Positions 34,701-42,606 of a DNA stretch of 64,000 nt are shown piece after piece. Made by a program: the position numbers and the translations under genes. How positions within the stretch are numbered: position 1 is the first letter of the stretch; each line of letters begins with the position of its first letter. The notes beneath the pieces were generated by a model. That model was not told the DNA's origin and did no database searches. It saw only the letters and a program-made list of their open reading frames with translations. The stretch comes from Aeromicrobium sp. Root344 (lineage in GTDB: Bacteria; Actinomycetota; Actinomycetes; Propionibacteriales; Nocardioidaceae), in contig NZ_LMDH01000001.1 in the NCBI RefSeq assembly GCF_001425755.1, forward strand, positions 789,367 to 853,366, written 5' to 3'.

Positions 34701-35132
34701 GTCGCCACCGTCTGAGAAGGACAGATCGAGTGCCGACGCCGCAGGGGCGTAGCTGCCGTCCTGCTTCGAGAGGTCCGAGTCCAGTGGGACCCACTTTCCG
34801 TCGTCATCCTGAGTTCGGATCGGTCCGGAGTAGGACTCGACCGACCATGACCCGTCCGGTTCGGCGAAGGTCGAGGAATCGGGGGTTCGCGCCGAGAGAT
34901 CCTCCACGCGCGACTTCTGCGCCTGCGCCGTGGACATCGCGGAAACCGGATCGGGTCGTGAATCCACCGGTTTGGTCTCCGAGGTCGCCGACGCGAGGGT
35001 GGTCGCAGCTTGAGCGGGACTACTCAGGCCCGCGAAGACAAGGGCGGCCGAGACACCCATCGTCAGCAGCAGTGCGCCGGCCCTTGAGACGTTGACGCCA
35101 CGACTGGTTACAGGCAACCGGACAATCCCCAC
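28785..35132 (-). CDS. Giant secreted RHS/YD-repeat protein with a probable membrane-acting C-terminal toxin
   Basis: A 2,115-residue protein from GTG 35132 (AAGGGA eight bases upstream). A signal peptide ends near AQAATTL (about 40). Then come a DNRLRE-type domain (about 300-490), Ig-like segments, and a long RHS region with YD motifs (YDTAGRVKT, YDAFGRTRT). The core ends ARLYNPTDGQFLSRDP. The last 155 residues (1961-2115) are unlike the rest. A Cys/Gly patch WCGGGCGGD is followed by a Lys/Ala-rich stretch (about 1990-2021) and a Gly-rich hydrophobic segment (about 2030-2105, e.g. GVGAVPGAVVGGLTTCVGG). RHS shells carry C-terminal toxins; this composition suggests membrane insertion. Codon use is less G+C-biased than outside the island. 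Confidence 0.88.
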   Translation of the reverse strand: MGIVRLPVTSRGVNVSRAGALLLTMGVSAALVFAGLSSPAQAATTLASATSETKPVDSRPDPVSAMSTAQAQKSRVEDLSARTPDSSTFAEPDGSWSVESYSGPIRTQDDDGKWVPLDSDLSKQDGSYAPAASALDLSFSDGGDSTIATVKTDQGDDLKVGWPDKLPAPTVDGSTLTYPDAADNGDLQVQSRPNGFSYSVILGKAPKASDDPLQFTFPLGLDGAKAAVTDDGGIQISDGKDKVASAPSPLMWDGSDANKDGNGQVKKVDTTIEGTGADTTLVLKPDMSYLTDPSTQYPVTIDPTFVVSVTSDTWVQSAGDTTSQIVSPELHTGSNDSGATVARSYLYFDTSNMSKMPKFAVNSAQVDLSNFETGACAGSPLTMSRITGGWYTGTVTWATQPAVTATGASQSSQSFGATGCSTEGTVSFDATQMVKDWAGGATNLGVRIAANDETAATGWRKFRSGDNGTFSKSPKLTVNYNSYPTTPSNSAVSPAITDGSTLVTSAASPKFTADVADPDGGQVDVKFKLLQGSTVVESKDLGNVNSGSAVYRTPPALADGTYTAQWQTSDSTLSSDWSDPITVKVDTTAPTAPTISCTSLSDGTWYDTAPASTSTCTVTASSDTDSLDATFNGAAVTLPDLSTGTTSKSFSVPANGVFDVAVTAKDGAGNTSTASFSIGTGNGALTSPGSQDRSTGDFVLNATAKAGAYSALVQWRPTGTTAWTNATQVKQGIVTWGGLTTSSGAMSTTGDLNWNAAAEPGMNAPSLIQVQVCFNYTTAPTQRCTATTQVGLVQHAFGGSFPTSTVGPLEVSLKTGEYQLTQDDVSIPGYDDTLSITRSYQSLGSAVTASADVFGGGWAAGFQGPSNGSAASQVVDKTGVNGTISLVDPDGTTATYVAKTGGHTAQKADIYKGQGDAANYNQRLEIKPTTPKTLVLTEDSGVVTTWDFLAPNVWRVKSVVSSPTLPATTFDYGSDAYVDGIYAGIPGVNCSATTQDKGCRALLMTYATIAGHQRLSEVDLKAWNPKPGADGLPGTGAGMVSVPVQRYGYDSNGSLTSEWDPRLDDSGNHVETDYGYQTLNGSTYLQSMTPPAQKPWNFHLASDASLVSVTRAQDSAVGGSDATWSVVYGEPTSGTGLPDVSAAAVGTWGQPVPPYKGTAVFGPDAPNTTDMTYADITYFTADGRTTNSASYGAGKWLIDSMGYNDDGNVDWTLDAANRDAGLSYGWSPQTIAWMLGTRTDYSSDGSRVDRIWEPNREVELEDGSLLYGRQMTQFIYDDQAATYGVPVPGRPGTGTDPDDPSPSVLVEIHSAVTDNTGGGGVSGAEHDPHNIRYRYDKVVPTDGDGWTLQVPTRISTSLGSGWSTQMVRYDTQGRVIETRTPQGVSTVDGAGTDDKSTVTSYYTADASSSVATCRNKPEWAGEICTDGPAGSSGAAPTSTTTGFDYLLNPTRVDETSGSMTRSTISTYDPAGRDVEDSTTVTGGPAGDKSIPDDTYTYSKTSGQMLSESTGAATAAATYDTWGRPTTQADGAGNTASTTYDTAGRVKTMNDGKGTYTYTWDGTDSTGKAERRGLITKLDAGLGTGPDEFTAAYDAGGNQTQLKYPNGITADSTYDLAGDETSLAYSEGGTSILAFLQIDDIDGRTRTSGSPLSWDSNTYDDRGRLTQVQDSIWGQCTTRKYTFSLDSDRTKLETSGPASGGACSAASPTTKTSTFDADDRITNAGYTYDAFGRTRTVPSSDTDHSAGDPATVDYFANDMVADISQKSPASTGQTQLKSYGLDPLDRLSTMSSKTDGVELRKTTNHYADGSDSPSWIDQQQRADASSGFVSSWTRNVMTPGGGLGLTQSSDGSSQVQMTNLHGDVVATLPNTTGAFAGLQNYSESDEYGNAKSATPALNQDYTWLGSKQRSHDTVGGVVLMGARLYNPTDGQFLSRDPVPGANDNAYTYPPDPINDYDTSGQQPWCGGGCGGDYDSPVAYKYTHTGRIIKGAKKYAGPPAKKAPAKKAAKKKSTKKKAAKKSSKSGGVLSHLKGAVKGTLGGAAKVLKSAPAKALVIVGGCLAALQTGVETGASIGVFFDGVGAVPGAVVGGLTTCVGGEVTEALGYNAFENHLGDG

Positions 35133-35292
35133 GACATATTCCCTTCGGCTGTATCAAACCGTCGGGCGAAGTCATCCGACACCTACCTATTCCGCGGTCT
35201 GCGGGAAATTCACATCACCATGCAACTATTTTTATCCAATTCACGAGATCGTCCCGGTTCTCTCAGACCGCCCGGCAGTACTGTTCCCGTTT
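35133..35292. promoter_or_regulatory. Divergent promoter region of RHS and island sigma genes
   Basis: An A+T-richer 160-base stretch between the GTG starts of the RHS gene (35132) and the sigma factor gene (35293). It should hold both promoters. I cannot define -35/-10 elements with confidence. Confidence 0.4.
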
Positions 35293-35838
35293 GTGAACAA
35301 GAGCGAGTTCGAGGGGCTGTACACGCAGATGAGCGTCCTCGTGTTCGGCATCGCGGCCCGCCGGCTGTCACCCGAGCAGGCCAAAGACGTGGTCGCTGAC
35401 ACCTTCACCGTCGTCTGGAAGCGACGCGATTCATGCCCGGATGACGCCGCAGAATGGCCCGCGTGGACGGTAGGGATAGCGAAGAACAAGATTCGCAAAG
35501 AGGTCGATCGTGTCCGCCGAAAGCATCACGACAACAGGTTCGTCTCCGAAATGCCGGGCAAATCGATGCGCGCCCTGGTCCCCGATGTCGCTGATCGGGT
35601 CGCCGAGGCAGCGCTCGGCCGCTGGATATGGAATCAATTACGAGCCGAGGACCGGCAACTAGCCAACTACGCCTTCGTACAAGGAATGAGTCACGTCGAC
35701 GCAGCCGGCGCATTGGGCATCTCCATCACCAACTACACAACCCGCGTCAGCCGGCTGCGGCAACGCATCGCGCTCCTGATGAGCCACGGAGAGTCCTCAT
35801 CCTCCGAGCTCGAGACGAGCGGAGGTGCGCCATCATGA
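35293..35838 (+). CDS. ECF-type sigma factor of the island
   Basis: A 181-residue sigma factor if it starts at GTG 35293; the reading frame is open further upstream into the RHS gene, and no ribosome site decides. Region 2 includes LSPEQAKDVVADTFTVVWKR and WTVGIAKNKIRKEVDRV. Region 4 has the HTH around MSHVDAAGALGISITNYTTR. It overlaps the next gene by ATGA. Divergent from the RHS gene, it may control that gene. Confidence 0.78.
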   Translation: MNKSEFEGLYTQMSVLVFGIAARRLSPEQAKDVVADTFTVVWKRRDSCPDDAAEWPAWTVGIAKNKIRKEVDRVRRKHHDNRFVSEMPGKSMRALVPDVADRVAEAALGRWIWNQLRAEDRQLANYAFVQGMSHVDAAGALGISITNYTTRVSRLRQRIALLMSHGESSSSELETSGGAPS

Positions 35839-36842
35839 AGCCACAAGACGACTCACTCGCGGAAATCAGGCGCGCCTACGCCGACGCCTTGGCGACACCT
35901 GAAGACTTCGGAATGACGCTCGAACCGGCGGCCACATTCAGTGCGCGCATGATCGCCAACGAATCGCGCGCCCGCACCCGCAAACGCCGGATCGCCGCGG
36001 TGGCGGCGAGCGGTGTCGCCGCGGCAAGTGTCCTCACCTTCGGAGCACTGCAGCCGTGGCGCACCGCCTCCGCCGAAGCCTCCGTACCCCAACCGCTCAG
36101 TTTCGAGCATGGACTCGATTCCAATCGGAGCGCGACAGAAGCTCTGCAGTCACTGTCTCTTGCCGCTGCGGGCGGCGAGAATGCTCCGTCGGGTTCGGAG
36201 CAGCACGTCGTCATGGCCAGGTGGCCGGCACGCCCGGGCGCTGATGCTGACGCGACGGATGAAGAGCCGATTTCCGACCTCTATGAGAGGGTCACTCGTC
36301 AGGACGGCTCGGTCTCAGTACATCGAGTCGGGTCGATTTCGCTCGACCAGAAACATGAGGATGATCTCGCCCTCGCCAGCACTGATTTGCCGAAGCCAAC
36401 TGGGGGTGAGCCAGCCGTAAAGGGCGCAGTCGATCCAGACTTTGCGCGCAATCTCCCGTCAGATCCGGACAAAATGCGAGCAGCGCTTCTGGCGGAATCT
36501 TCGTGTCCCGACTCCGAACCGACAACCGCGGATACTCGCTGCATCTTGGAGGTGCTCACTGCGATGCATTCAAACTACGTCGTCCCAGCCGCGGCGGCGG
36601 CCACCGAATGGGCGATGCTGGCCAAAGAGAAGGGCACCACGTACCTGGGCCGAGTTCGAGAACGAGCCGGCCGAGACGCAGTCGCGATCTCGGTGCACAC
36701 AGGTCCAGCGCAGGGCGACCGCGTAGTCCTCATCGCGGACCCCGACGACGGTCGCTTGCTTGGCATCGAGGAACTCAACCAGGACTCCGACAGCATCGCA
36801 GTCCAGAAGGTCTCAATCTTCCTCCGGTCGAGCATGGGTTGA
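35835..36842 (+). CDS. Membrane protein paired with the island sigma factor, probable anti-sigma factor
   Basis: A 335-residue protein with GGAGG nine bases before the ATG at 35835 and an ATGA overlap with the sigma gene. A soluble N terminus of about 50 residues precedes RTRKRR and one helix (IAAVAASGVAAASVLTFGAL, about 54-73). A large extracytoplasmic domain follows. It resembles CU044_5270-type proteins that follow ECF sigma factors in actinobacteria. No zinc anti-sigma motif is seen, so the anti-sigma role is by position. Confidence 0.65.
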   Translation: MKPQDDSLAEIRRAYADALATPEDFGMTLEPAATFSARMIANESRARTRKRRIAAVAASGVAAASVLTFGALQPWRTASAEASVPQPLSFEHGLDSNRSATEALQSLSLAAAGGENAPSGSEQHVVMARWPARPGADADATDEEPISDLYERVTRQDGSVSVHRVGSISLDQKHEDDLALASTDLPKPTGGEPAVKGAVDPDFARNLPSDPDKMRAALLAESSCPDSEPTTADTRCILEVLTAMHSNYVVPAAAAATEWAMLAKEKGTTYLGRVRERAGRDAVAISVHTGPAQGDRVVLIADPDDGRLLGIEELNQDSDSIAVQKVSIFLRSSMG

Positions 36843-36850
36843 AGCCGACA

Positions 36851-36871
36851 AATTTTCCCGCAACATCCCGC
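36851..36871. repeat. Island-end repeat, right distal copy
   Basis: AATTTTCCCGCAACATCCCG plus C: the same layout (AATT, then two CCCGC units) as 37100-37121 but less conserved and one base shorter. Confidence 0.35.
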
Positions 36872-37099
36872 AGCTTCCCCGGGGCTGTCCGGGAGTCTCT
36901 GGCTCTGGCCGAGTTGCGACAGGTCTCTCTCGAGCGAGACCAAACGAACCGTCATCGGGATATGGCTGCGTATTCCACATCAAAGCTCACGCCGATGGAA
37001 GGGCGAGCACCCGGCAGGGCCGCTGATCGAATACTCCGGCGCTCGACTGTCTCGACGGCATGCATGCAGGTAGACGCGGTCGCTGCATCGCGGCCCAGA

Positions 37100-37121
37100 A
37101 ATTTCCCCGCGTATTCCCCGC
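37100..37121. repeat. Island-end repeat, right proximal copy
   Basis: AATTTCCCCGCGTATTCCCC plus GC, 19 of 22 positions identical to 27378-27399, in the same orientation, 145 bases inside the right att copy. Confidence 0.45.
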
Positions 37122-37227
37122 GCGCGCCGATTTCGGTCAGCCTCGAGTTGCGTTTCCGCAGGCCAGGGTGTTCCGGAGCTCCCAGAGGGCGTTCCACGAT
37201 CAGACGCCATAGAACCGGGCAACGAAG

Positions 37228-37261
37228 AGCCCGTGACCGGCGTTTCCGCTGGTCACGGGCT
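37228..37261. terminator. Hairpin downstream of tRNA-Tyr
   Basis: An 11-bp stem (AGCCCGTGACC with GGTCACGGGCT) 14 bases beyond the tRNA 3' end on the reverse strand. Likely the tRNA terminator, supplied by the island end. Confidence 0.65.
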
Positions 37262-37266
37262 ACTTT

Positions 37267-37324
37267 TCGTGCTGTGGCAGGTGCAGGGTTCGAACCTGCG
37301 TAGGCTGAGCCGTCTGATTTACAG
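37267..37324. repeat. Right attachment-site copy (58 bp)
   Basis: Identical to 27273-27330. It includes the T arm, variable loop and anticodon loop of the intact tRNA-Tyr. Confidence 0.85.
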
Positions 37325-37356
37325 TCAGATCCCTTTGGCCACTCGGGCAACCTGCC
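37275..37356 (-). tRNA. tRNA-Tyr (anticodon GTA)
   Basis: An 82-base tRNA read on the reverse strand. The acceptor stem pairs GGCAGGT with ACCTGCC, the discriminator is A, and the anticodon stem-loop is TCTGA-CTGTAAA-TCAGA with GTA. A long variable arm of class II type precedes the T arm GCAGGTTCGAACCTGC. CCA is not encoded. Confidence 0.93.
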
Positions 37357-37448
37357 GGGGGTGTTGCCGGGGCAACGACAAGCAAGACTATCGCAGCCGA
37401 TTAGGGTGAGAGAAATCAGATCCCCGCGGCGCACCACCAGGAGCACTC

Positions 37449-37940
37449 ATGGCCGACTCTTCCTTCGACATCGTCAACAAGATCGACCGCCAGGAGGTCG
37501 ACAACGCGCTGAACCAGACGGTCAAGGAGATCAACCAGCGCTATGACTTCAAGAACACGGGCGCCTCGATCGACTGGAGTGGCGAGTTCGGCATCGAGGT
37601 CAAGGCCAACGCCGACGAGCGAGCCCTCGCAGTCCTGGACGTGTTCAAGGACAAGCTGATCAAGCGCGGCATCTCGCTCAAGACCCTCGAGGAGGGTGAG
37701 CCCCGCCAGTCCGGCAAGGAAGTGCGGATCTCCTCGACGATCACCGAGGGCATCAGCCAGGACCAGGCCAAGAAGGTCTCCAAGCTCATCCGCGACGAGG
37801 GACCCAAGGGCGTCAAGGTCCAGATCCAGGGCGACGAGCTCCGGGTCAGCAGCAAGAAGCGGGACGACCTGCAGGAGGTCATCGCGCTGGTCAAGGGCGC
37901 CGACCTCGACTTCGCGGTGCAGTTCGTCAACTACCGCTAG
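37449..37940 (+). CDS. YajQ-family nucleotide-binding protein
   Basis: A 163-residue member of the YajQ family, small cytoplasmic proteins reported to bind nucleotides and, in some bacteria, cyclic di-GMP. Family signatures are [20 protein letters not shown] near the start, RYDFKNT, and the C-terminal [20 protein letters not shown]. It is a stand-alone gene just outside the island and convergent with nuoN2. Confidence 0.92.
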   Translation: MADSSFDIVNKIDRQEVDNALNQTVKEINQRYDFKNTGASIDWSGEFGIEVKANADERALAVLDVFKDKLIKRGISLKTLEEGEPRQSGKEVRISSTITEGISQDQAKKVSKLIRDEGPKGVKVQIQGDELRVSSKKRDDLQEVIALVKGADLDFAVQFVNYR

Positions 37941-37954
37941 GCGAACCGCTGAGA

Positions 37955-38002
37955 CTGACGTTTCTGCTGGGTCGACACGGCGATTCGCGACAGAAACGTC
38001 AG
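37955..38002. repeat. 12-bp inverted repeat between yajQ-like gene and nuoN2
   Basis: CTGACGTTTCTG (37955-37966) and CAGAAACGTCAG (37991-38002) with a 24-base loop, between convergent genes. A terminator or a dispersed palindromic element. Confidence 0.6.
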
Positions 38003-38015
38003 GCCCAGCGGGAAA

Positions 38016-39422
38016 CTAGGGCAGGTTCGACAGCAGGAGGTCGGGCCAGGCACTCAGCGCGACGAGGCCCGCGGTGCCGATCAGCACGGCGGCCTTGGAG
38101 ATGCGGATCGAGACCGGCGGCGACGGGCTGCGGTAGGGATCGTCGATCGCGGGCCGGTCGACGAGCACCGCGACGAACCGCAGGTAGTAGGCGAGCCCGA
38201 GCATCACGTTGACCGCCATCACGACGGCGAGCCAGACGTGGTCGCCCTCGACGACGGGGCGGATGACGACGTACTTGGTGACGAGCCCGATGACGGCCGG
38301 TGGGAACCCGGCGAGGGTCAGCGCCGCCAGGACAAGAGGGACGCCGGTCGGCGGGTCCGTGCGCGCAAGACCCTTGAGCTCGCTGTAGTCCAGGCTGCCG
38401 CGCAGCCGCAGCACGACGGCGAGGGCGGCGAACGCGACGAGGTTGGCGAGGGCGTAGACCGCGAGGTACTGCACCGGCGCGCTCACACCGTCGGTCGTCA
38501 GCAGCGCCGCGGCGGGCGCGATCAGGAACCCGGCCTGCGCGACCGACGACCACGCCAGCATCCCGACGGCGTTGGTCTGGCGCAGCGCGCCGAGGTTGCC
38601 GACGGTCATCGTCACCGCCGCGACGATCGCCATGAGCGGCTGCCAGGTGTCGTACGTACGAGGCAACGCCTCCGCGAGCAGGGTCAGCACGGCGCCGAGC
38701 GACGCGGCCTTGGACACCGACGACAGGAAGCCGGCAACCATGACGGGAGCGCCGAGATAGGTGTCGGGGATCCACACGTGGAACGGCACCGCGCCGAGCT
38801 TGAACAGCAGCCCGACGATCGTGAGCACGACCGCGACGGCAACGACACTGTCGGGCATGTCGGTGTCACGCAGACCGGTGGCGAGACCGTCGTAGTCCAG
38901 CGTCCCGGCGACGCCATAGAGCAGCGAGACACCCATCAGCGTGATCGCGGTCGACACCACGGACGCGAGGAAGAACGTCCACGCCGAGCGGATCGCACGA
39001 CTGTCGCCCTGACGGAGCCCGACGAGCGCGATCGACGGGAGCGACAGCAGCTCGAGCGCGACGATCAACGTCACCAGGTCACGCGCGGCGACCATCATCA
39101 GCGCTCCGCTGGCGGCGGCGAGGACGAGGAAGTGGTACTCCCCCGGCGGCATCGCGTTCTCGAAGTTCATGACGTTGGAGGCCACCACGACGATCAGCGT
39201 GCCGGCCAGCACGATCAGGGAGAGCGCGAATGTCGACGGCACGATGTCGTCCCGCAGCCGGAGCAGCTCGATACCGCCCCAGAGCAGGGCGACACTGGAC
39301 GGCAGGCCCGAGCCGAGCCATGTGCGACGGGGATAGAACGCGTCGACCAGCAATGCCACGAGCGCACCGATCGCGACGATGACGGCCGGGCCGGCGACGC
39401 TCCACTCGATGGGGATGTTCAC
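38016..39422 (-). CDS. nuoN2: Complex I proton-pumping subunit NuoN, second cluster
   Basis: A 468-residue antiporter-like subunit with about 14 helices. It contains the lysine-bearing helix FLLASVVSTAITLMG-type region and VPFHVWIPDTYLGAPVMVAG, close to the NuoN signature. It is shorter and more divergent than the NuoN at 49907. It is the last gene of the minus-strand cluster from nuoA2 at 46387 and overlaps nuoM2 by four bases. Confidence 0.88.
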   Translation of the reverse strand: MNIPIEWSVAGPAVIVAIGALVALLVDAFYPRRTWLGSGLPSSVALLWGGIELLRLRDDIVPSTFALSLIVLAGTLIVVVASNVMNFENAMPPGEYHFLVLAAASGALMMVAARDLVTLIVALELLSLPSIALVGLRQGDSRAIRSAWTFFLASVVSTAITLMGVSLLYGVAGTLDYDGLATGLRDTDMPDSVVAVAVVLTIVGLLFKLGAVPFHVWIPDTYLGAPVMVAGFLSSVSKAASLGAVLTLLAEALPRTYDTWQPLMAIVAAVTMTVGNLGALRQTNAVGMLAWSSVAQAGFLIAPAAALLTTDGVSAPVQYLAVYALANLVAFAALAVVLRLRGSLDYSELKGLARTDPPTGVPLVLAALTLAGFPPAVIGLVTKYVVIRPVVEGDHVWLAVVMAVNVMLGLAYYLRFVAVLVDRPAIDDPYRSPSPPVSIRISKAAVLIGTAGLVALSAWPDLLLSNLP

Positions 39423-40927
39423 GGCGCCACCGACTGACCGTTGAGAGTGGCCGGGAAGTCGTAGAGCCCGACGATCAGCCCCGGCGCGAGGCCGAGCCCG
39501 ACGATCGAGGCCACGAGTGCGACCGCGACGACCGCCTCACGCGCGCTGAGGTCGCGGTCGGCCCCCTGCGCGACCGGCTCGCCCTGCGCGAGCAGGCGGA
39601 TCGCCCTGACGAAGTACGCCGTGGTGAGCGCGACGCCGAGCACCGCGAACCCGACGGCGGTCCAGGCGAACGGTTTGTCGAGGACGTCGCCGACCTCGTA
39701 CGCGGCGCGCAGCGACAGCACCTCGCCCCAGAACCCGGCGAGGCCAGGCAACCCGAGGCTGGCGACCGCGGCGAACACGAACGCCACGGCGAGCCACGGC
39801 GTACGCGCATAGAGCCCGCGACCGATCGTCCGCATCGACGCGGTGCCGAACCGGTCCTTGAGCGATCCGGACAGGAAGAACAGCAGTCCCGTGACGAGGC
39901 CATGAGCCACTGATCCAAATACTGCGGCAGCAACACCGACGGCGCTTTGCGTCGAGATCGCGAGCGCCACGAAACCCATGTGGCCGATGCTCGAGTAGGC
40001 GATGAGGCGCTTGAGGTCGTCCTGGGCATAGCAGGCGAGCGCCGACCAGACGATGCCGACGACACCGGCTCCCGCGATGTAGGGAGCCACGTCGGCGAAC
40101 GAGTTGGCGAGCAGGCCGGAGGCGATGATCAGCCCATACGTGCCGAGCTTGAGGAACACCGCTGCGAGCAGCACCGAGCCGACCGTCGGCGCCTTGCTGT
40201 GCGCGTCGGGCAGCCAGGTGTGGAGCGGCACGAGCGGGGTCTTGACCGCGAAACCGAGGACGATCAGCACCGCTGCGACAAGCGGCGCACCCTCGATACG
40301 GGTGAACTGCAGCGAGTCGTTGTCACGCGCCACCAAAACGATGCCGACCAGCAGCAGCGCCGAGCCGGTGACGGTGAACAACAGGAACCGCGTTGCCGCG
40401 CTACGAGCAGCGCGCCGAGGGTCCGAGCCTGAAACGTTCTTGGAGCTCGACCCATCATCGAGGTGACTCGACGAACCAACGTCTGGACTCCCCCACCACG
40501 CGATGACGAACCACATCGGGATCAGCGCGAGCTCGAAGAACACGAAGAACAGCAGGAAGTCGAGCGAGGAGAAGACCCCGAGCGACGACGCACTGATGAT
40601 CAGCACGAGCCCGACCAGGGCCGGCGCGGTGTCGTCGGCGATCAGCCACACGCAGCAGAGCAGGCCGATGAACGCCGTCATCAGCAGGAACGGCCACGAG
40701 ATCGCCGTCGCGCCGAGGTGCAGGCGCGCCCCGAGCAGGTCGATCCACTCGACGTCGACCTCGCCGGAGATCGTGTCCTTGCCCTCCCAGACGAGCGCGA
40801 ACAGGATGAGCGACGCCGTCATCGCGACCGCGCCGAGCCAGGCAGCCGTACGTCCGGACACCAGCGTGCGGAGGAACAGCAGGGCGAGCCCGACGACGAA
40901 CGGGATCGTGAGCGCTGCGGTGATCAC
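39419..40927 (-). CDS. nuoM2: Complex I proton-pumping subunit NuoM, second cluster
   Basis: A 502-residue subunit from GTG 40927 (GTGA overlap with nuoL2). FFELALIPMWFVIAWWG and [20 protein letters not shown] are the NuoM signatures. Residues about 146-180 form an unusual Ser/Asp/Arg-rich hydrophilic loop ([21 protein letters not shown]) between two helices, longer than the usual short loop there. Confidence 0.88.
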   Translation of the reverse strand: MITAALTIPFVVGLALLFLRTLVSGRTAAWLGAVAMTASLILFALVWEGKDTISGEVDVEWIDLLGARLHLGATAISWPFLLMTAFIGLLCCVWLIADDTAPALVGLVLIISASSLGVFSSLDFLLFFVFFELALIPMWFVIAWWGSPDVGSSSHLDDGSSSKNVSGSDPRRAARSAATRFLLFTVTGSALLLVGIVLVARDNDSLQFTRIEGAPLVAAVLIVLGFAVKTPLVPLHTWLPDAHSKAPTVGSVLLAAVFLKLGTYGLIIASGLLANSFADVAPYIAGAGVVGIVWSALACYAQDDLKRLIAYSSIGHMGFVALAISTQSAVGVAAAVFGSVAHGLVTGLLFFLSGSLKDRFGTASMRTIGRGLYARTPWLAVAFVFAAVASLGLPGLAGFWGEVLSLRAAYEVGDVLDKPFAWTAVGFAVLGVALTTAYFVRAIRLLAQGEPVAQGADRDLSAREAVVAVALVASIVGLGLAPGLIVGLYDFPATLNGQSVAP

Positions 40928-42606
40928 GTCCAGATCACCGCCGCTGCGGTGATGACGATGACGCCGCCGGCGATGACCGTGGCGTAGCGCTGGACGTTGC
41001 CGGACTGCACGAGTCCGAGCACCCGCGAGGTCACCTGCGCGGCGCTCGCCGACCCGTAGGAGTAGGCATCGATGCCGTCGCGGTCCACGTCGAAGACCGC
41101 CCGGGCTGACGAACGGAGGCCGGCCGGGATCCAACGGGAGTAGGGGCGATCGAGGGCGAGCTCGGCGACCAACCAGGGCGCCGCGAGGTCCAGCGAACGG
41201 CCGCGGCGCCACAGCGTCAGCACCGCGCCGATGCCGGCCAGGGCGACCGCCGTCGAGAGCAGGCCGATGCCGAGGTGGAACGGCTGGCCGATCGACAGCG
41301 CGAACGTCGCGACGGTGAGGACGATGAGCGGTCCGGTCATCGCACGCGGCGCCTCGTGCGCCTCGGCGCGGTCGGCCGGAGCCGGCGCGAGGAACGCCAG
41401 CAGCCAGAGCCTCGTGGCGTACGCCGCGGTGAGGAACGACGTCAGCAGCGCGACGCAGAAGACGGCGACGGCGACCCCGCCGGGCAGCGGACCTTCGGAG
41501 CGTCCGTGCTCAAGAGCGTGCAGCACCGAGTCCTTGGTGAAGAATCCGACGGTCGGGATGACGCCGGCGAGGGCGGCGAAGCCGATCGTCATGGTCCAGA
41601 ACGTCACCGGCATGCGCAGGCGCAGTCCGCCCATCGCCGACAGGGCGCTCGATCCCACGGCGTGCATGACGCAGCCGCAGCCGAGGAAGAGCAACGCCTT
41701 GAACGCTCCGTGCGACAGCAGGTGGTCGGTGCCGGCGTCACGATCGCCGGCCGAGAGCGCCGCGAACATGAACGCGAGCTGGCTGACGGTCGACCACGCG
41801 AGCGCCCGCTTGAGGTCGGTCTGCACCAGCGCGAAGAGCGCGCCGAGCAGCATCGTGACCGCCGAGATGACCGCGAGCAGCGTCATGACGAGCTCGGACG
41901 GCTCGAGGATCGGCAGCAGCCGGGCGACGAGGTAGACGCCGGCGGCGACCATCGTCGCGGCGTGGATCAGGGCAGTGATCGGCGTCGGACCGGGCATCGC
42001 GTCGGGCAGCCAGGTGTGCAGGGGGAACTGCGCCGACTTGCCGACCACCGCGACGAGCAGCAGCAGCCCGATCGCGGTCGAGTTCCTGGGCTCCTGCGTG
42101 AGCACCTCGCTGAGGCGATAGGTCCCGTACGTCTGGCCGATCGCCAGGATCCCGACGAGCAGCCCGAGGTCGGCGATGCGAGTCATGAGGAACGCCTTGG
42201 CGGCGCCCGACCGGGCTATCGGTGTCTGCCACTCGTGCCCGATGAGGAGGTAGGAGCACAGCCCCATGACCTCCCAACCGATCAGCAGGACGAACAGGTC
42301 ATCGGCGACCACGACGGCGATCATGCCGAGCAGGAACAGCACGATCACCAGGGCGTACGAGCGATAGCGCGGGTGATGGCCGAGGTAGGCCGTGGAGTAG
42401 ATCTGCACCAGCAGGCCGACGCCGACGGCGAGCAGGAGGACCTGGGCGGCGAGGCTGTCGACGTGCGTCGCGAGCGAGACGGCGAGCAGGTCGTTGCCCT
42501 CGACCCAGACCTTGGTCGAGGGGTCGCCGCCGAGGTGCGGGATCGCCCACACAGCGACCGCCACGGCGAGCGCGGCGGTCACGACGACGTAGAGCCAGCG
42601 GTTCAC
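40924..42606 (-). CDS. nuoL2: Complex I proton-pumping subunit NuoL, second cluster
   Basis: A 560-residue subunit from GTG 42606 (GTGA overlap with nuoK2). Signatures are [37 protein letters not shown] and [14 protein letters not shown]. The C-terminal lateral helix region is compact compared with the 625-residue NuoL at 53070. Confidence 0.9.
   Translation of the reverse strand: MNRWLYVVVTAALAVAVAVWAIPHLGGDPSTKVWVEGNDLLAVSLATHVDSLAAQVLLLAVGVGLLVQIYSTAYLGHHPRYRSYALVIVLFLLGMIAVVVADDLFVLLIGWEVMGLCSYLLIGHEWQTPIARSGAAKAFLMTRIADLGLLVGILAIGQTYGTYRLSEVLTQEPRNSTAIGLLLLVAVVGKSAQFPLHTWLPDAMPGPTPITALIHAATMVAAGVYLVARLLPILEPSELVMTLLAVISAVTMLLGALFALVQTDLKRALAWSTVSQLAFMFAALSAGDRDAGTDHLLSHGAFKALLFLGCGCVMHAVGSSALSAMGGLRLRMPVTFWTMTIGFAALAGVIPTVGFFTKDSVLHALEHGRSEGPLPGGVAVAVFCVALLTSFLTAAYATRLWLLAFLAPAPADRAEAHEAPRAMTGPLIVLTVATFALSIGQPFHLGIGLLSTAVALAGIGAVLTLWRRGRSLDLAAPWLVAELALDRPYSRWIPAGLRSSARAVFDVDRDGIDAYSYGSASAAQVTSRVLGLVQSGNVQRYATVIAGGVIVITAAAVIWT

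Larger units (their letters stand above)
36843..37266. other. Right end of the island without a gene
   Basis: About 420 bases with no credible gene. It holds two copies of the island-end motif (36851-36871 and 37100-37121) and the hairpin at 37228-37261. Confidence 0.5.
27273..37324. mobile_element. Genomic island integrated at the 3' end of tRNA-Tyr
   Basis: The region is bounded by a 58-bp perfect direct repeat (27273-27330 and 37267-37324) that covers the 3' half of tRNA-Tyr. The right copy completes the functional tRNA; the left copy is the displaced fragment. The interior is visibly less G+C-rich than both flanks. It carries an RHS toxin-like gene, three small membrane proteins and a sigma/anti-sigma pair. 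I see no integrase, excisionase or conjugation gene, so it is either a decayed element or a satellite moved in trans. Confidence 0.8.

Noticed and set aside
36952..37446. A 164-codon reverse-strand frame covering the right att copy and tRNA-Tyr
   Set aside because: It runs through a functional tRNA gene and shows no protein features.
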